Shown here: positions 21,170-28,360 of the stretch, piece after piece | Numbering within the stretch: position 1 is the first letter of the stretch | Layout: the number at the start of each line of letters is the position of its first letter | Origin: Candidatus Shapirobacteria bacterium | GTDB lineage: Bacteria; Patescibacteriota; Microgenomatia; UBA12405; UBA6130 | DNA: 28,360 bases | Assembly: GCA_027007615.1 (NCBI GenBank) | Contig: JALTFB010000023.1 | Span: 1 to 28,360 of the forward strand | Direction of reading: 5' to 3' | The notes under the pieces: generated by a model | Told to the model about the DNA's origin: nothing | The model's database searches: none | Seen by the model: the letters and a program-made list of their open reading frames with translations, nothing else | Made by a program: the position numbers and the translations under genes

Positions 21170-23542
21170 TTATTTTTTCCCAAATGCTGCGGCGAAGACT
21201 TGATCTAGGTTTTCCACAAAGAGGAATTTCAAAGTTCGGCGGACCTTAATGGGAATTTTAATAACATCTTTTTTATTGCCCTTGGGAAGCAATATCAATT
21301 TTAGCCCGGCCCGATGGGCGGCGAGAACTTTCTCTTTCACCCCGCCAATTTCCAGAACTTTACCCCGCAAAGTAATCTCTCCCGTCATGCCTATATCGGC
21401 CCGCACTTTCCTCTTCGTCAACGCCGACAACAAAGAAGTGGCAATGGTAACCCCCGCCGACGGGCCATCTTTAGGAACAGCACCCTCGGGAACATGAATA
21501 TGAATATCAAGATTTTTAAAGAAATTTTTCTTTACTCCCAATGGCTGCCAATGGCTGCGAATGTAAGAAAGGGCTGCCCGGGCCGATTCCTGCATCACCT
21601 CTCCAAGTTTCCCGGTTAGGTAAATTTTGCCATCACCGGGCATTAGCACCGTTTCCACAAAAAGAATTTCTCCCCCCGCCTGCGTCCAGGCCAGGCCGGT
21701 GGCCACGCCAATTTCGTCCTTCCGCTCTCGAAAGGCATGGTTATATTCCCGCGGGCCCAGGAATCGCCTTACCACCGCCCTGGTAATAACTTGCGGGTAC
21801 TTTTTTTTCTCGGCGATCCGCCGCGCCAGTTTGCGGTAAATTTTGGCAATAGCTCTTTCCAAATTACGGACGCCGGCTTCGTAAGTATAATCTTGAATTA
21901 TCGCCTTCAAGGCTTCATCGGCAAATTTAATCTTATAATCTGCCAAACCGTGATTCTTTAACTGTTTGGGGACGAGATATTTTTTGGCAATTTGCAGTTT
22001 TTCCTCAGAGGTATAGCTGGAGAAGTCGATAATCTCCAATCTGTCGCGTAAAGCCGAAGGAATTGTATCAACAATATTACCTGTCAAAATGAAAAAAACA
22101 TCGGAAAGGTCATAGGGAACCTCCATATAATGGTCGGAGAACGACTTGTTTTGTTCGGGATCTAAAACCTCCAGCAAGGCTGCAGCCGGATCACCGCGAA
22201 AATCATTGCCAATTTTATCCACTTCATCAAGCATGAAAACAAGGTTTTTGCTGCCGGCGCTGCGGATGCTTTGAATAATGCGCCCCGGCATTGCCCCGAC
22301 ATAGGTGCGGCGGTGGCCCTTTATCTCCGCTTCATCGCGGATACCCCCCAGCGACACCCGCACAAACTTGCGCCCCAAAGCTCGGGCGATAGATTTGCCC
22401 AACGAAGTTTTTCCCACGCCCGGAGGGCCAATAAAACATAGGATATTTGCCGGTCCCTTTTTAGTGCCATTGCCATTTTTCTTCTGCTTCTTTCGCAGTT
22501 CCATCACCGCCAAATACTCTAAAATCCGCTCTTTTACCTCTTTTAAGCCGTAATGGTCTTTATTTAAAATCCGGGCCGCCTTGCGGAGAGATATCGTTTT
22601 CTGCTCTGACCGCTGCCAAGGCAGAGAGGCTAACACCTCCAAATAAGTTCTGATATAGCTGGCCTCGGGTGCAAACGGAGGCATTCCCTGAAGGCGCTTC
22701 AATTCATAATTAGCCTTACGTTTCACTTCCGCCGGCAATTTCGCTTCTTTCAATTTTTTCTTCAGATCAGCCAACAGATTGCCGGCGCTAACCCCCAGAT
22801 TCTTTAATTCTTTTTCTATCGTCCGTTTTTTTTCTTCCAGAACCGTCTTCTTCATATTTTCCTCAAAACGCGTTCGGGTGCTCTTCTCAATCTTTTGTTC
22901 CAGCTGCAAAACCTGAATTTCTCTTCCCAGTAATTCAATAATGATATCCAGCCTTTTTGCCCAAGATAGCGTTTCCAAAATCTTCTGTTTCTCGGCCACT
23001 GAAGCATCTAAACTAAAACTGGCCTGGTCTAATAATTCCGGCAAAGAAAGCCCGCTGGTAAGCTTCAACATTAAGAGCGGCTCTATCCCTTTTCCTAAAC
23101 TGAACGCCCGCCGCAACTCTCGAGCTAAATGGGCTGCTTTAAGCTTCACATTTTGGCTCTGGTCAACGGTTTCCTGAAGCCCGACAAACTTAACTTGGTC
23201 ATAATTTTTTTGTTTTATCAGTTCTAACAAACCCACTCTTTGTATCCCTTTAACAATGGCGTGCAAGCTGCCATCTGTTTGGAAAACCTGGCGGGTTTCC
23301 GCTAACACTCCGGTATGGTAAATATCATCCCAAAGTATTTCTTCGGTAACCGGGTTTTTCTGGGCTACCAGGATAACCTTTTGGCCCGTTTGCGAAGCGG
23401 CGTTAATAGCCGCTATCGTCTTGGAGCGCCCAAAAATCAAATTAACCTCAATATTGGGGAAAGGAACAACGTTGCGCAAGGGAATGATCGGCAAAACCGA
23501 AACCTCGCTCGATGCCAGTTGCAATTTTAATGGCGTCTTCAT
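21170..23542 (-). CDS. lon: Lon ATP-dependent protease
   Basis: A 790-residue AAA+ serine protease that degrades misfolded and regulatory proteins in the cytoplasm. The N-terminal substrate-binding domain covers about residues 14-205, followed by a coiled-coil region. Walker A GPPGVGKT is at 372-379, SLGGIRDEAEIKGHRRTY follows, and Walker B FMLDEVDK is at about 436-443. The protease domain has Ser695 (KDGPSAG) and Lys738 (GGVKEK), at the same spacing of 43 residues as in E. coli. Full length. It shares a divergent promoter region with era. No ribosome site precedes the ATG and no CIRCE operator is seen. Confidence 0.96.
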   Translation of the reverse strand: MKTPLKLQLASSEVSVLPIIPLRNVVPFPNIEVNLIFGRSKTIAAINAASQTGQKVILVAQKNPVTEEILWDDIYHTGVLAETRQVFQTDGSLHAIVKGIQRVGLLELIKQKNYDQVKFVGLQETVDQSQNVKLKAAHLARELRRAFSLGKGIEPLLMLKLTSGLSLPELLDQASFSLDASVAEKQKILETLSWAKRLDIIIELLGREIQVLQLEQKIEKSTRTRFEENMKKTVLEEKKRTIEKELKNLGVSAGNLLADLKKKLKEAKLPAEVKRKANYELKRLQGMPPFAPEASYIRTYLEVLASLPWQRSEQKTISLRKAARILNKDHYGLKEVKERILEYLAVMELRKKQKKNGNGTKKGPANILCFIGPPGVGKTSLGKSIARALGRKFVRVSLGGIRDEAEIKGHRRTYVGAMPGRIIQSIRSAGSKNLVFMLDEVDKIGNDFRGDPAAALLEVLDPEQNKSFSDHYMEVPYDLSDVFFILTGNIVDTIPSALRDRLEIIDFSSYTSEEKLQIAKKYLVPKQLKNHGLADYKIKFADEALKAIIQDYTYEAGVRNLERAIAKIYRKLARRIAEKKKYPQVITRAVVRRFLGPREYNHAFRERKDEIGVATGLAWTQAGGEILFVETVLMPGDGKIYLTGKLGEVMQESARAALSYIRSHWQPLGVKKNFFKNLDIHIHVPEGAVPKDGPSAGVTIATSLLSALTKRKVRADIGMTGEITLRGKVLEIGGVKEKVLAAHRAGLKLILLPKGNKKDVIKIPIKVRRTLKFLFVENLDQVFAAAFGKK

Positions 23543-23583
23543 GCTAATAATTTATGAAATAACCGGCGTTAGGCATAGCTAAA

Positions 23584-23592
23584 TGCTATAAT
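23584..23592 (+). promoter_or_regulatory. Extended -10 promoter of era
   Basis: TGCTATAAT, an extended -10 box with TATAAT at 23587-23592. No clear -35. Predicted start near 23599, a leader of 25 to 37 bases depending on the start codon used. Confidence 0.6.
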
Positions 23593-23613
23593 CACCTATT
23601 GCAAGTATATCAA
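23585..23613 (-). promoter_or_regulatory. Promoter of lon, overlapping the era -10
   Basis: On the minus strand, TTGATA (23613-23608), 17 bases, TATAGC (23590-23585). Its -10 overlaps the era -10 box. The -35 lies in the palindrome GTATAT-CAA-ATATAC (23605-23619). Confidence 0.5.
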
Positions 23614-23623
23614 ATATACCAAA

Positions 23624-24508
23624 ATGGTCAATAAAATGAAGCTTTTCAAGAAAGCGGGAAATGTTGCCGTTATCGGCCGCCCAAATGCCGGAAAATCCAC
23701 GCTCATCAACGCCCTGGTCGGCCAAAAGGTTTCTATTGTCTCTCCAAAACCTCAAACCACCCGAGTGCCTCTCCGGGCGGCATATTGGGATGAGCGGGGA
23801 CAAATTCTTTTTTGGGATACCCCGGGCTTATTCCGCCGCCGGACGCCTCTGTTAAACAGCAAAATTAATACCTCCCTCAAACAAAGCATCGAAAGCGCCG
23901 ATTTAATCCTCTACGTAATTGACCAAAGCCGCCAGCGAGGAGATGAAGAAAATCTTATCCTCGGAAAAGCAAGAAAGGCTAAACAGCCCAAAATCCTTGT
24001 TTTTAATAAAATTGATATTAAAAAGACAAACTATCATCATCAGTACGCTGTTTTCACAGATGAATTTGACGCCCAGGTTTCCATTTCCGCACGCCGAGGC
24101 ACTCATCTCAAAACTCTTCTGAATACGGTCTTTCTCCACCTTCCCTCTCGCAAACAGCCTCTCTTCAATCCTCACCAACTCCCTAATCCCAAATCTCCCG
24201 ATCTTACCCCGGAAAAGTTCATTGCTGAAATCATCCGCGAAAAAGCCTTTCTTAGCTTACGCCAAGAAGCTCCCTACATGCTGGCTACAAACGTAATCAG
24301 CATTAAAGAAGAAAAGGCGCTCTTTTTTATCGAAGCCGAAATCCTTGTTATCAGCGAACACTACCAAAAAATAGTCATCGGCAGAAATGCCGCCATGGTA
24401 AAACAAATCGGCACCTTGGCCCGCAAGGAAATAGAGCTTGTAACTAACAAAAAAACCATGCTTCACCTTAATGTTAAAAATGATCCCCACTGGCCGGAAC
24501 GATTTTAA
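23624..24508 (+). CDS. era: Era, ribosome-assembly GTPase
   Basis: A 294-residue GTPase needed for 30S subunit maturation, binding the 3' end of 16S rRNA. G1 GRPNAGKS (about 19-26), the switch region with TTR, G3 WDTPGL, G4 NKID and a C-terminal KH domain (about 225-294) with VIGRNAAMVKQIGTLARKEIE are present. Length is normal. ATG at 23624 is listed; the ATG at 23636 (MKLFKKAGNVAVIGR) fits the family N-terminus equally well, and neither has a ribosome site. It diverges from lon and is followed by the ABC transporter genes. Confidence 0.95.
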   Translation: MVNKMKLFKKAGNVAVIGRPNAGKSTLINALVGQKVSIVSPKPQTTRVPLRAAYWDERGQILFWDTPGLFRRRTPLLNSKINTSLKQSIESADLILYVIDQSRQRGDEENLILGKARKAKQPKILVFNKIDIKKTNYHHQYAVFTDEFDAQVSISARRGTHLKTLLNTVFLHLPSRKQPLFNPHQLPNPKSPDLTPEKFIAEIIREKAFLSLRQEAPYMLATNVISIKEEKALFFIEAEILVISEHYQKIVIGRNAAMVKQIGTLARKEIELVTNKKTMLHLNVKNDPHWPERF

Positions 24509-24510
24509 GG

Positions 24511-24539
24511 TTGCCTCCCCTTGAGCTTTGTGCTATAAA
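24511..24539 (+). promoter_or_regulatory. Promoter for leaderless ABC ATPase gene
   Basis: TTGCCT (24511-24516), 17 bases, extended -10 TGCTATAAA (TATAAA 24534-24539), then seven bases and the ATG at 24547. Transcription would start at the base before the start codon. It would let the ABC genes be expressed apart from era. Confidence 0.6.
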
Positions 24540-24546
24540 AATCAGT

Positions 24547-25455
24547 ATGTTGCGCTTAGTGAATATTGATAAAAAATTCGGCCGGCGACTAATTCTCAAA
24601 AAGGTAAATTTTGAAATTAAAAGTGGGTCAATTACCGGATTACTAGGCGTTAATGGCGCCGGCAAAACTACCACCATGCGCGTTATTAGCGGCGTTTTTG
24701 CCGCCGATAAAGGGCAAATTCTCTATCGAGGGCAAATAGTTAACCCTTTGGACTATCGCTTTCACCGCCAAATTGGTTACCTTCCCGAAAATAATCCCCT
24801 TTATCCCTTCCTAACTCCCCGGGAATATCTCGGTTTTATTGGCCAAATTCGCCAAATTCCCCACCTTAATAAACAAATATCAAAGCTCGCTCAAGCTTTG
24901 TTTTTTGTTGATCACCTTCAGCGGCCAATTCATCAACTCTCTAAAGGCTATCGCCAAAGAGTGGGCTTGGCGGCGACCCTTCTAGGAAACCCTCCTTTGC
25001 TCATCCTTGATGAGCCAATGGCCGGGCTAGATCCCAATCAGCAGCGCCTGGTACGCAACTTTATCAGCCGTTTGAAAACAACCATCCTTTTGTCTTCCCA
25101 TATCCTAGCTGAAGTTCAAGAAATATGTAATCGCGTAGTCATTATCAACCGGGGGCGCATCGCCAGCCAAGGGCCTATGGAACAGCTTTTAGAAAAGCCT
25201 ATGCTAAAAATAACTCTCGAGGGTACCAAGATTGCCTTTCTTAAAAAAATATTAAAAGGCAAAAACATTAAGATTGTCCATTCCCAAAAACAAGGAAAAG
25301 CAATCAAATTAGAGTTGACTATGGATAAAGACATGAACATGTTGCGTAAAATAATTTGGGACTTGGTTCGCAAACATCCCAAGTGGCAGCTCTACCAATT
25401 GGAAAGCGGCCGTCAAAAATTAGATGAAATTTTCCAGCAGCTTACCCGGATATGA
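24547..25455 (+). CDS. ABC exporter ATPase, GldA-like
   Basis: A 302-residue ATPase from the ATG at 24547. Walker A GVNGAGKT (34-41), signature LSKGYRQRVGLAA, Walker B LLILDEP followed by AGLDPNQ, and an H-loop in LLSSHIL. A C-terminal domain of about 90 residues follows the nucleotide-binding core, as in GldA/CcmA-type exporters. An open TTG start at 24511 would fall on the -35 box and was not used. The next gene, its permease, overlaps by four bases. GldA relatives drive gliding motility only in Bacteroidetes; here the substrate is unknown. Confidence 0.88.
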   Translation: MLRLVNIDKKFGRRLILKKVNFEIKSGSITGLLGVNGAGKTTTMRVISGVFAADKGQILYRGQIVNPLDYRFHRQIGYLPENNPLYPFLTPREYLGFIGQIRQIPHLNKQISKLAQALFFVDHLQRPIHQLSKGYRQRVGLAATLLGNPPLLILDEPMAGLDPNQQRLVRNFISRLKTTILLSSHILAEVQEICNRVVIINRGRIASQGPMEQLLEKPMLKITLEGTKIAFLKKILKGKNIKIVHSQKQGKAIKLELTMDKDMNMLRKIIWDLVRKHPKWQLYQLESGRQKLDEIFQQLTRI

Positions 25456-26165
25456 AGAATTTTTGGGCGCTTTACCAAAAGGATTTACGGTTTTTATTTC
25501 GCCAGCCGCTGACCTTCGTTTTCCTAGCCCTTCTCGGCTTATTGAACAATTGGGTTTTCCTTAATCTCCTTTTCCTTAACCGGCAGGCTAATTTACAAGC
25601 CCTTTGGCAAAATATGCCCTTCTTTCTTATCCTTCTCGCTCCTTTAATTTCCACTGTTATCCATGATGAGGAAGAGAAAACAGGCAGCTGGGAAATTTTA
25701 GCCAGTCTGCCCTTAACCGAAAGCGCTATCGTCCTCGCTAAGCTTACCGCTAGCCTCAGCCTCCTTGCCTTAGCCATCGTTGAAACCGCGCCTTTGGCGA
25801 TCACCGTGGCCGTTATCGGCCACCCCGATTTAGGCCTCATTTTTAGCGGTTATTTGGCTTGTATGCTTTTAAGCATAGCCTACTTGACTGCCAGCTTTAG
25901 CATCGCCAATCTAAGCCGGCAAAGTTTAGCCAATTTTTTCTTGGGATTTCTTTTGTTGCTAGGCGATGATCTGTTGGGGCAAGAATTTGTCCTCGCCAGG
26001 CTGCCCGGTAAAATTGCTCTCATCAGCAGATATCTTAGCCTGCGCAGCCATTATCAAAATATCGCCGGCGGATTGCTTACTTTGGGAGATATCACTTTCA
26101 TTGCCAGTTGGTTACTTATTTTTGCAATTCTGGCTTTCCTAATGATTAAGAGGCGGCGCAAATGA
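25452..26165 (+). CDS. ABC exporter permease, GldF-like
   Basis: A 237-residue integral membrane protein with six predicted hydrophobic segments (about residues 18-36, 52-72, 92-118, 125-150, 156-175 and 212-232). HDEEEKTGSWEILASLPLTESAIVLAKL in the first cytoplasmic loop is typical of ABC-2 permeases of the GldF type. It overlaps the ATPase stop and the start of the GldG-like gene by four bases each, so the three are one transcript. With them it probably forms an exporter whose cargo is not evident. Confidence 0.85.
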   Translation: MKNFWALYQKDLRFLFRQPLTFVFLALLGLLNNWVFLNLLFLNRQANLQALWQNMPFFLILLAPLISTVIHDEEEKTGSWEILASLPLTESAIVLAKLTASLSLLALAIVETAPLAITVAVIGHPDLGLIFSGYLACMLLSIAYLTASFSIANLSRQSLANFFLGFLLLLGDDLLGQEFVLARLPGKIALISRYLSLRSHYQNIAGGLLTLGDITFIASWLLIFAILAFLMIKRRRK

Positions 26166-27661
26166 AACGGTGGTACATTATTTTTATCATCGTCTTTATA
26201 GCTTTGGGTTTCGTCAATTATTCGGCGGCCGGTAGCAGTTGGCAAGTTGATTTTAGCCAAAATAAAATTCACTCCATTTCTCCCGCCACCAAAAAAATTC
26301 TCCGCCGACTCAAAAACACCGTTACCATTAAGGTTTTTCTTTCCGAAAAATTGCCACCGCAGACGCTGCAGCTGCGCACCGCCCTTATCTCCCTTTTAGA
26401 CCGCTACCGCCAGCTTAGCCAAAATAAAATCCATCTCGAGTTTCTCGACCCCAATAAAAACAACTCTGCCCGCAAGGAGGCCGAAAGACTGGGGATTCAG
26501 CCTATTGAATTTTCTGCCATTAGCCACGATCAGCTGCAAATTAGTCGGGGCTACTTTGCAGCTAGCGTCAGCTGCGGCAATAAAGAAAAAATTGTGCCCC
26601 TTACCCAAATTTTAGCGAACTTGGAATATAATTTTAGCGCCGCTATCCTTAAGGTTACCCGGAAAAAGCCCAAAGTTATCGGCTGGACTAGCGATTTCCA
26701 AACTGCCAGCCCCAGCCAATTGCCTCTGGCCTGGAAATCTCTTCAGCAAATTGGACAACCGCAACTGATAAATTTAGCCGATTTAAAGGATAAAAACAAC
26801 ATTGATGCCTTGATTATTATCGGCCCCCAATCTAAATTTAATAAAATCGCCAAAGAAAACTTAGACCGTTTTTTGCAAAGCGGCCGCGGCGTCCTCTTGC
26901 TCAACAGCGAGTATCATATCGCGTCCAACTTGACAGCTACAAGCATTGATAACAATCTTTACGATTTGCTGAAACATTATGGATTCCAAAATAAAAAAGG
27001 CTTTGTCTTAGACAAAATAGCCGCCACCGCAAGTTTTCGCAGTCGCCAGGGTCAAACCCTGCTTACAGTTTATCCTTTTTGGCCAATTATCCGAAAGAGA
27101 AACATCAGCCAGAAATATTCTGCTCTGGCTAATCTCAACGAGATTGTCCTTTTCTGGCCCAGCCCCCTTAAGCTTGACCATGGAGCTCAACCACTATTTA
27201 AAACCGGTTCCAGCGCTTGGATTAGCCAAAGCCAAAAACTAACTCCCTATGAGCTTAAACCCCCATCTAAAACTAAAAGTTTCATTATCGCCGGGTATCA
27301 AAATCGCGTCATCTCCAGTTATTACCAGCCCAAAGAAAAACACCGGGTCAAATTCGCCGTTGTCAACAATAGCAATTTTATTAGCAGCCAAAGCCTGTAT
27401 AGCCAACCCCAGAATCTCACTTTGTTTTTAGATCTCATCGATTTGGTAACCAACGATAGCCAATTGGCGCAAATACGGAATAAAGCCATTCTCACCGCCG
27501 CCATCCAACCTCTTAGCAGCCGCCAACGACAAACCATTCGCCTCTTTAACTTAGCCGTTCCATTGATATTCAACTCCCTGTTGGCCGTGGGCTATTGGCT
27601 ATACCAGCGGCGCGCCAGAAAGTACGAAAAACAGGTTACTCTGCGGTTTAAGAAAAATTGA
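26162..27661 (+). CDS. GldG-like ABC auxiliary protein
   Basis: A 499-residue membrane-anchored extracellular protein. An N-terminal helix (about 5-25) is followed by the family opening DFSQNKIHSISPATKKILRRLKNTVTIKVFLSEKLPP, a thioredoxin-like part (LLDRYRQLSQNKIHLEFLDPNKN), then a GldG/IFT52-like alpha-beta domain with GRGVLLLNSE near 240. A C-terminal membrane helix (about 466-486) precedes a basic tail. This is the ABC_transp_aux layout seen in GldG and its relatives. Its start overlaps the permease stop by four bases. It likely works in the periplasm-like space next to the permease. Confidence 0.85.
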   Translation: MKRWYIIFIIVFIALGFVNYSAAGSSWQVDFSQNKIHSISPATKKILRRLKNTVTIKVFLSEKLPPQTLQLRTALISLLDRYRQLSQNKIHLEFLDPNKNNSARKEAERLGIQPIEFSAISHDQLQISRGYFAASVSCGNKEKIVPLTQILANLEYNFSAAILKVTRKKPKVIGWTSDFQTASPSQLPLAWKSLQQIGQPQLINLADLKDKNNIDALIIIGPQSKFNKIAKENLDRFLQSGRGVLLLNSEYHIASNLTATSIDNNLYDLLKHYGFQNKKGFVLDKIAATASFRSRQGQTLLTVYPFWPIIRKRNISQKYSALANLNEIVLFWPSPLKLDHGAQPLFKTGSSAWISQSQKLTPYELKPPSKTKSFIIAGYQNRVISSYYQPKEKHRVKFAVVNNSNFISSQSLYSQPQNLTLFLDLIDLVTNDSQLAQIRNKAILTAAIQPLSSRQRQTIRLFNLAVPLIFNSLLAVGYWLYQRRARKYEKQVTLRFKKN

Positions 27662-27718
27662 ATCTCCCAAAAAAACAATTTCTTTCCGGATACTTATCCA
27701 AGCTTTATGGCAAAATTA

Positions 27719-28360
27719 TTATAGAGCGGATTTATTTTGCCAAATGGCTTTTTTTATCGGCTCGAACCACGGCGGCCGGGAATGGCGAATTATTTTCTTT
27801 TGGAAAAAATAACCATTAGCTTCAACTATGCCTTTTGGCAACAAGGTATCCAACGGCATGACCCGTAAATTTATTTCCCTTGTCAATGTTTTAGCCAGAT
27901 AACCATATCCCATTCCCGGGCGTAGAACATACCGCTTCTGACTGAGAAAAGAGGCCGGCTGATGCTTTGGGGTGAGAACCAAGCTCTCTTTCACTTTATT
28001 CCAATTTTTTTCATAATGGCCGACAGCGCGATCTCCGTATTTGCCGTCAAGTCGCAAAAGACTGTTCAAAAGCAATCTATGGGCTTGGGCCAAAGCTCGC
28101 CCCTCAAAAACCAAAGCCAGTTGCTTAAAATGTTTGTCCATCATTCCCACATCAGTCGCCGATAACAACCGGTCAAGACTATCAAGGAAATGTTCACTTC
28201 TTTTATACAAAGAATAAATAGTAATTAATTGTATTTGATAAGCAATTTTATCGATCCTACTCATTAATGCCCATGTATCTGTAAAAGCCGCAATACTATT
28301 TCCAGGAATAGTAATTACTAAACCGCGGGCATTAAAAGAGTAGCGATAACGCTTTTTGCT
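27719..28360 (-). CDS. Unrecognised protein, cut by the window edge
   Basis: The frame is open from the stop at 27719 to the window's last base, giving 213 residues with the N-terminus missing; an ATG at 28264 is internal because 32 more codons continue upstream (for example NARGLVITIPGNS). Most of it looks helical, with a Leu-rich middle (FLDSLDRLLSATDVG, AHRLLLNSLLRL) and a basic, aromatic C-terminus (QKKIIRHSRPPWFEPIKKAIWQNKS). No catalytic motif, signal or membrane segment is visible in the part present. Function unknown. It converges on the GldG-like gene; the 57 bases between hold no clear terminator. Confidence 0.7.
   Translation of the reverse strand, partial: SKKRYRYSFNARGLVITIPGNSIAAFTDTWALMSRIDKIAYQIQLITIYSLYKRSEHFLDSLDRLLSATDVGMMDKHFKQLALVFEGRALAQAHRLLLNSLLRLDGKYGDRAVGHYEKNWNKVKESLVLTPKHQPASFLSQKRYVLRPGMGYGYLAKTLTREINLRVMPLDTLLPKGIVEANGYFFQKKIIRHSRPPWFEPIKKAIWQNKSAL

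Noticed and set aside
23500..23624. CIRCE or similar heat-shock operator before lon
   Set aside because: No TTAGCACTC-N9-GAGTGCTAA pattern is present; only the short palindrome at 23605-23619.
24511..24546. TTG start of the ABC ATPase at 24511
   Set aside because: The TTG coincides with the -35 box and the added residues do not match the family start.

Overview
The window looks like part of a small, densely packed genome of the Candidate Phyla Radiation (Patescibacteria), probably Parcubacteria-like. This is inferred from several features together. Most genes overlap by 4 to 17 bases. The order secA, small membrane gene, prfB, ftsE, ftsX, coiled-coil hydrolase is compact. SufD is very short. 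Sortase, VanZ-like and TasA-like surface genes are present, and many genes appear to have almost no 5' leader. UGA acts as a stop throughout and an RF2 gene is present, so the code is standard rather than the UGA-Gly code of Gracilibacteria. No rRNA or marker phylogeny could be run.

Layout. 1-2503 (minus strand) carries cell-surface genes: a TasA/camelysin-like secreted protein, a small membrane protein, a VanZ-like protein, and a stalked protein with a PEGA-like domain. 2552-7243 (plus) is a complete SUF iron-sulfur cluster operon: Rrf2 regulator, sufC, sufB, mini-sufD, sufS, sufU. An IscR-like palindromic operator sits between the -10 box and the regulator's start codon. 7263-14664 (minus) holds secA, a membrane-anchored small protein and prfB, followed by a unit of an OB-like membrane protein, ftsE, ftsX and a secreted coiled-coil C39-like peptidase. 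The last three resemble the FtsEX-EnvC/PcsB cell-wall hydrolase machine with a different catalytic domain. 14671-15043 is a repeat-rich gap. 15044-18982 (minus) is greA, lysS, an HD-domain hydrolase and serS, behind a promoter and a leader that looks like a classical transcription attenuator with its own short leader peptide.

19017-19508 is non-coding: the C-terminal stub of an IS transposase and tandem copies of a composite palindromic repeat that also occurs upstream of secA. 19555-20947 holds a sortase facing a DUF11-type surface protein that ends in LPQAG, a membrane segment and basic residues, so it is a likely enzyme-substrate pair. tRNA-Glu(CUC) follows at 21058. lon (minus) and era (plus) diverge from promoters whose -10 boxes overlap. 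After era comes a GldA/GldF/GldG-like ABC export module. The window ends inside an unrecognised minus-strand gene that is cut by the edge.

The most unusual points are regulatory. (1) A TANNNT-type -10 box lies 5 to 9 bases before the start codon of several unrelated genes, suggesting widespread leaderless transcription. (2) The greA leader has mutually exclusive hairpins and a leaderless 16-residue peptide. (3) The suf operator matches the core of the proteobacterial IscR type 1 site. (4) A composite repeat keeps a fixed 35-36 base spacer between two hairpins whose tips vary.
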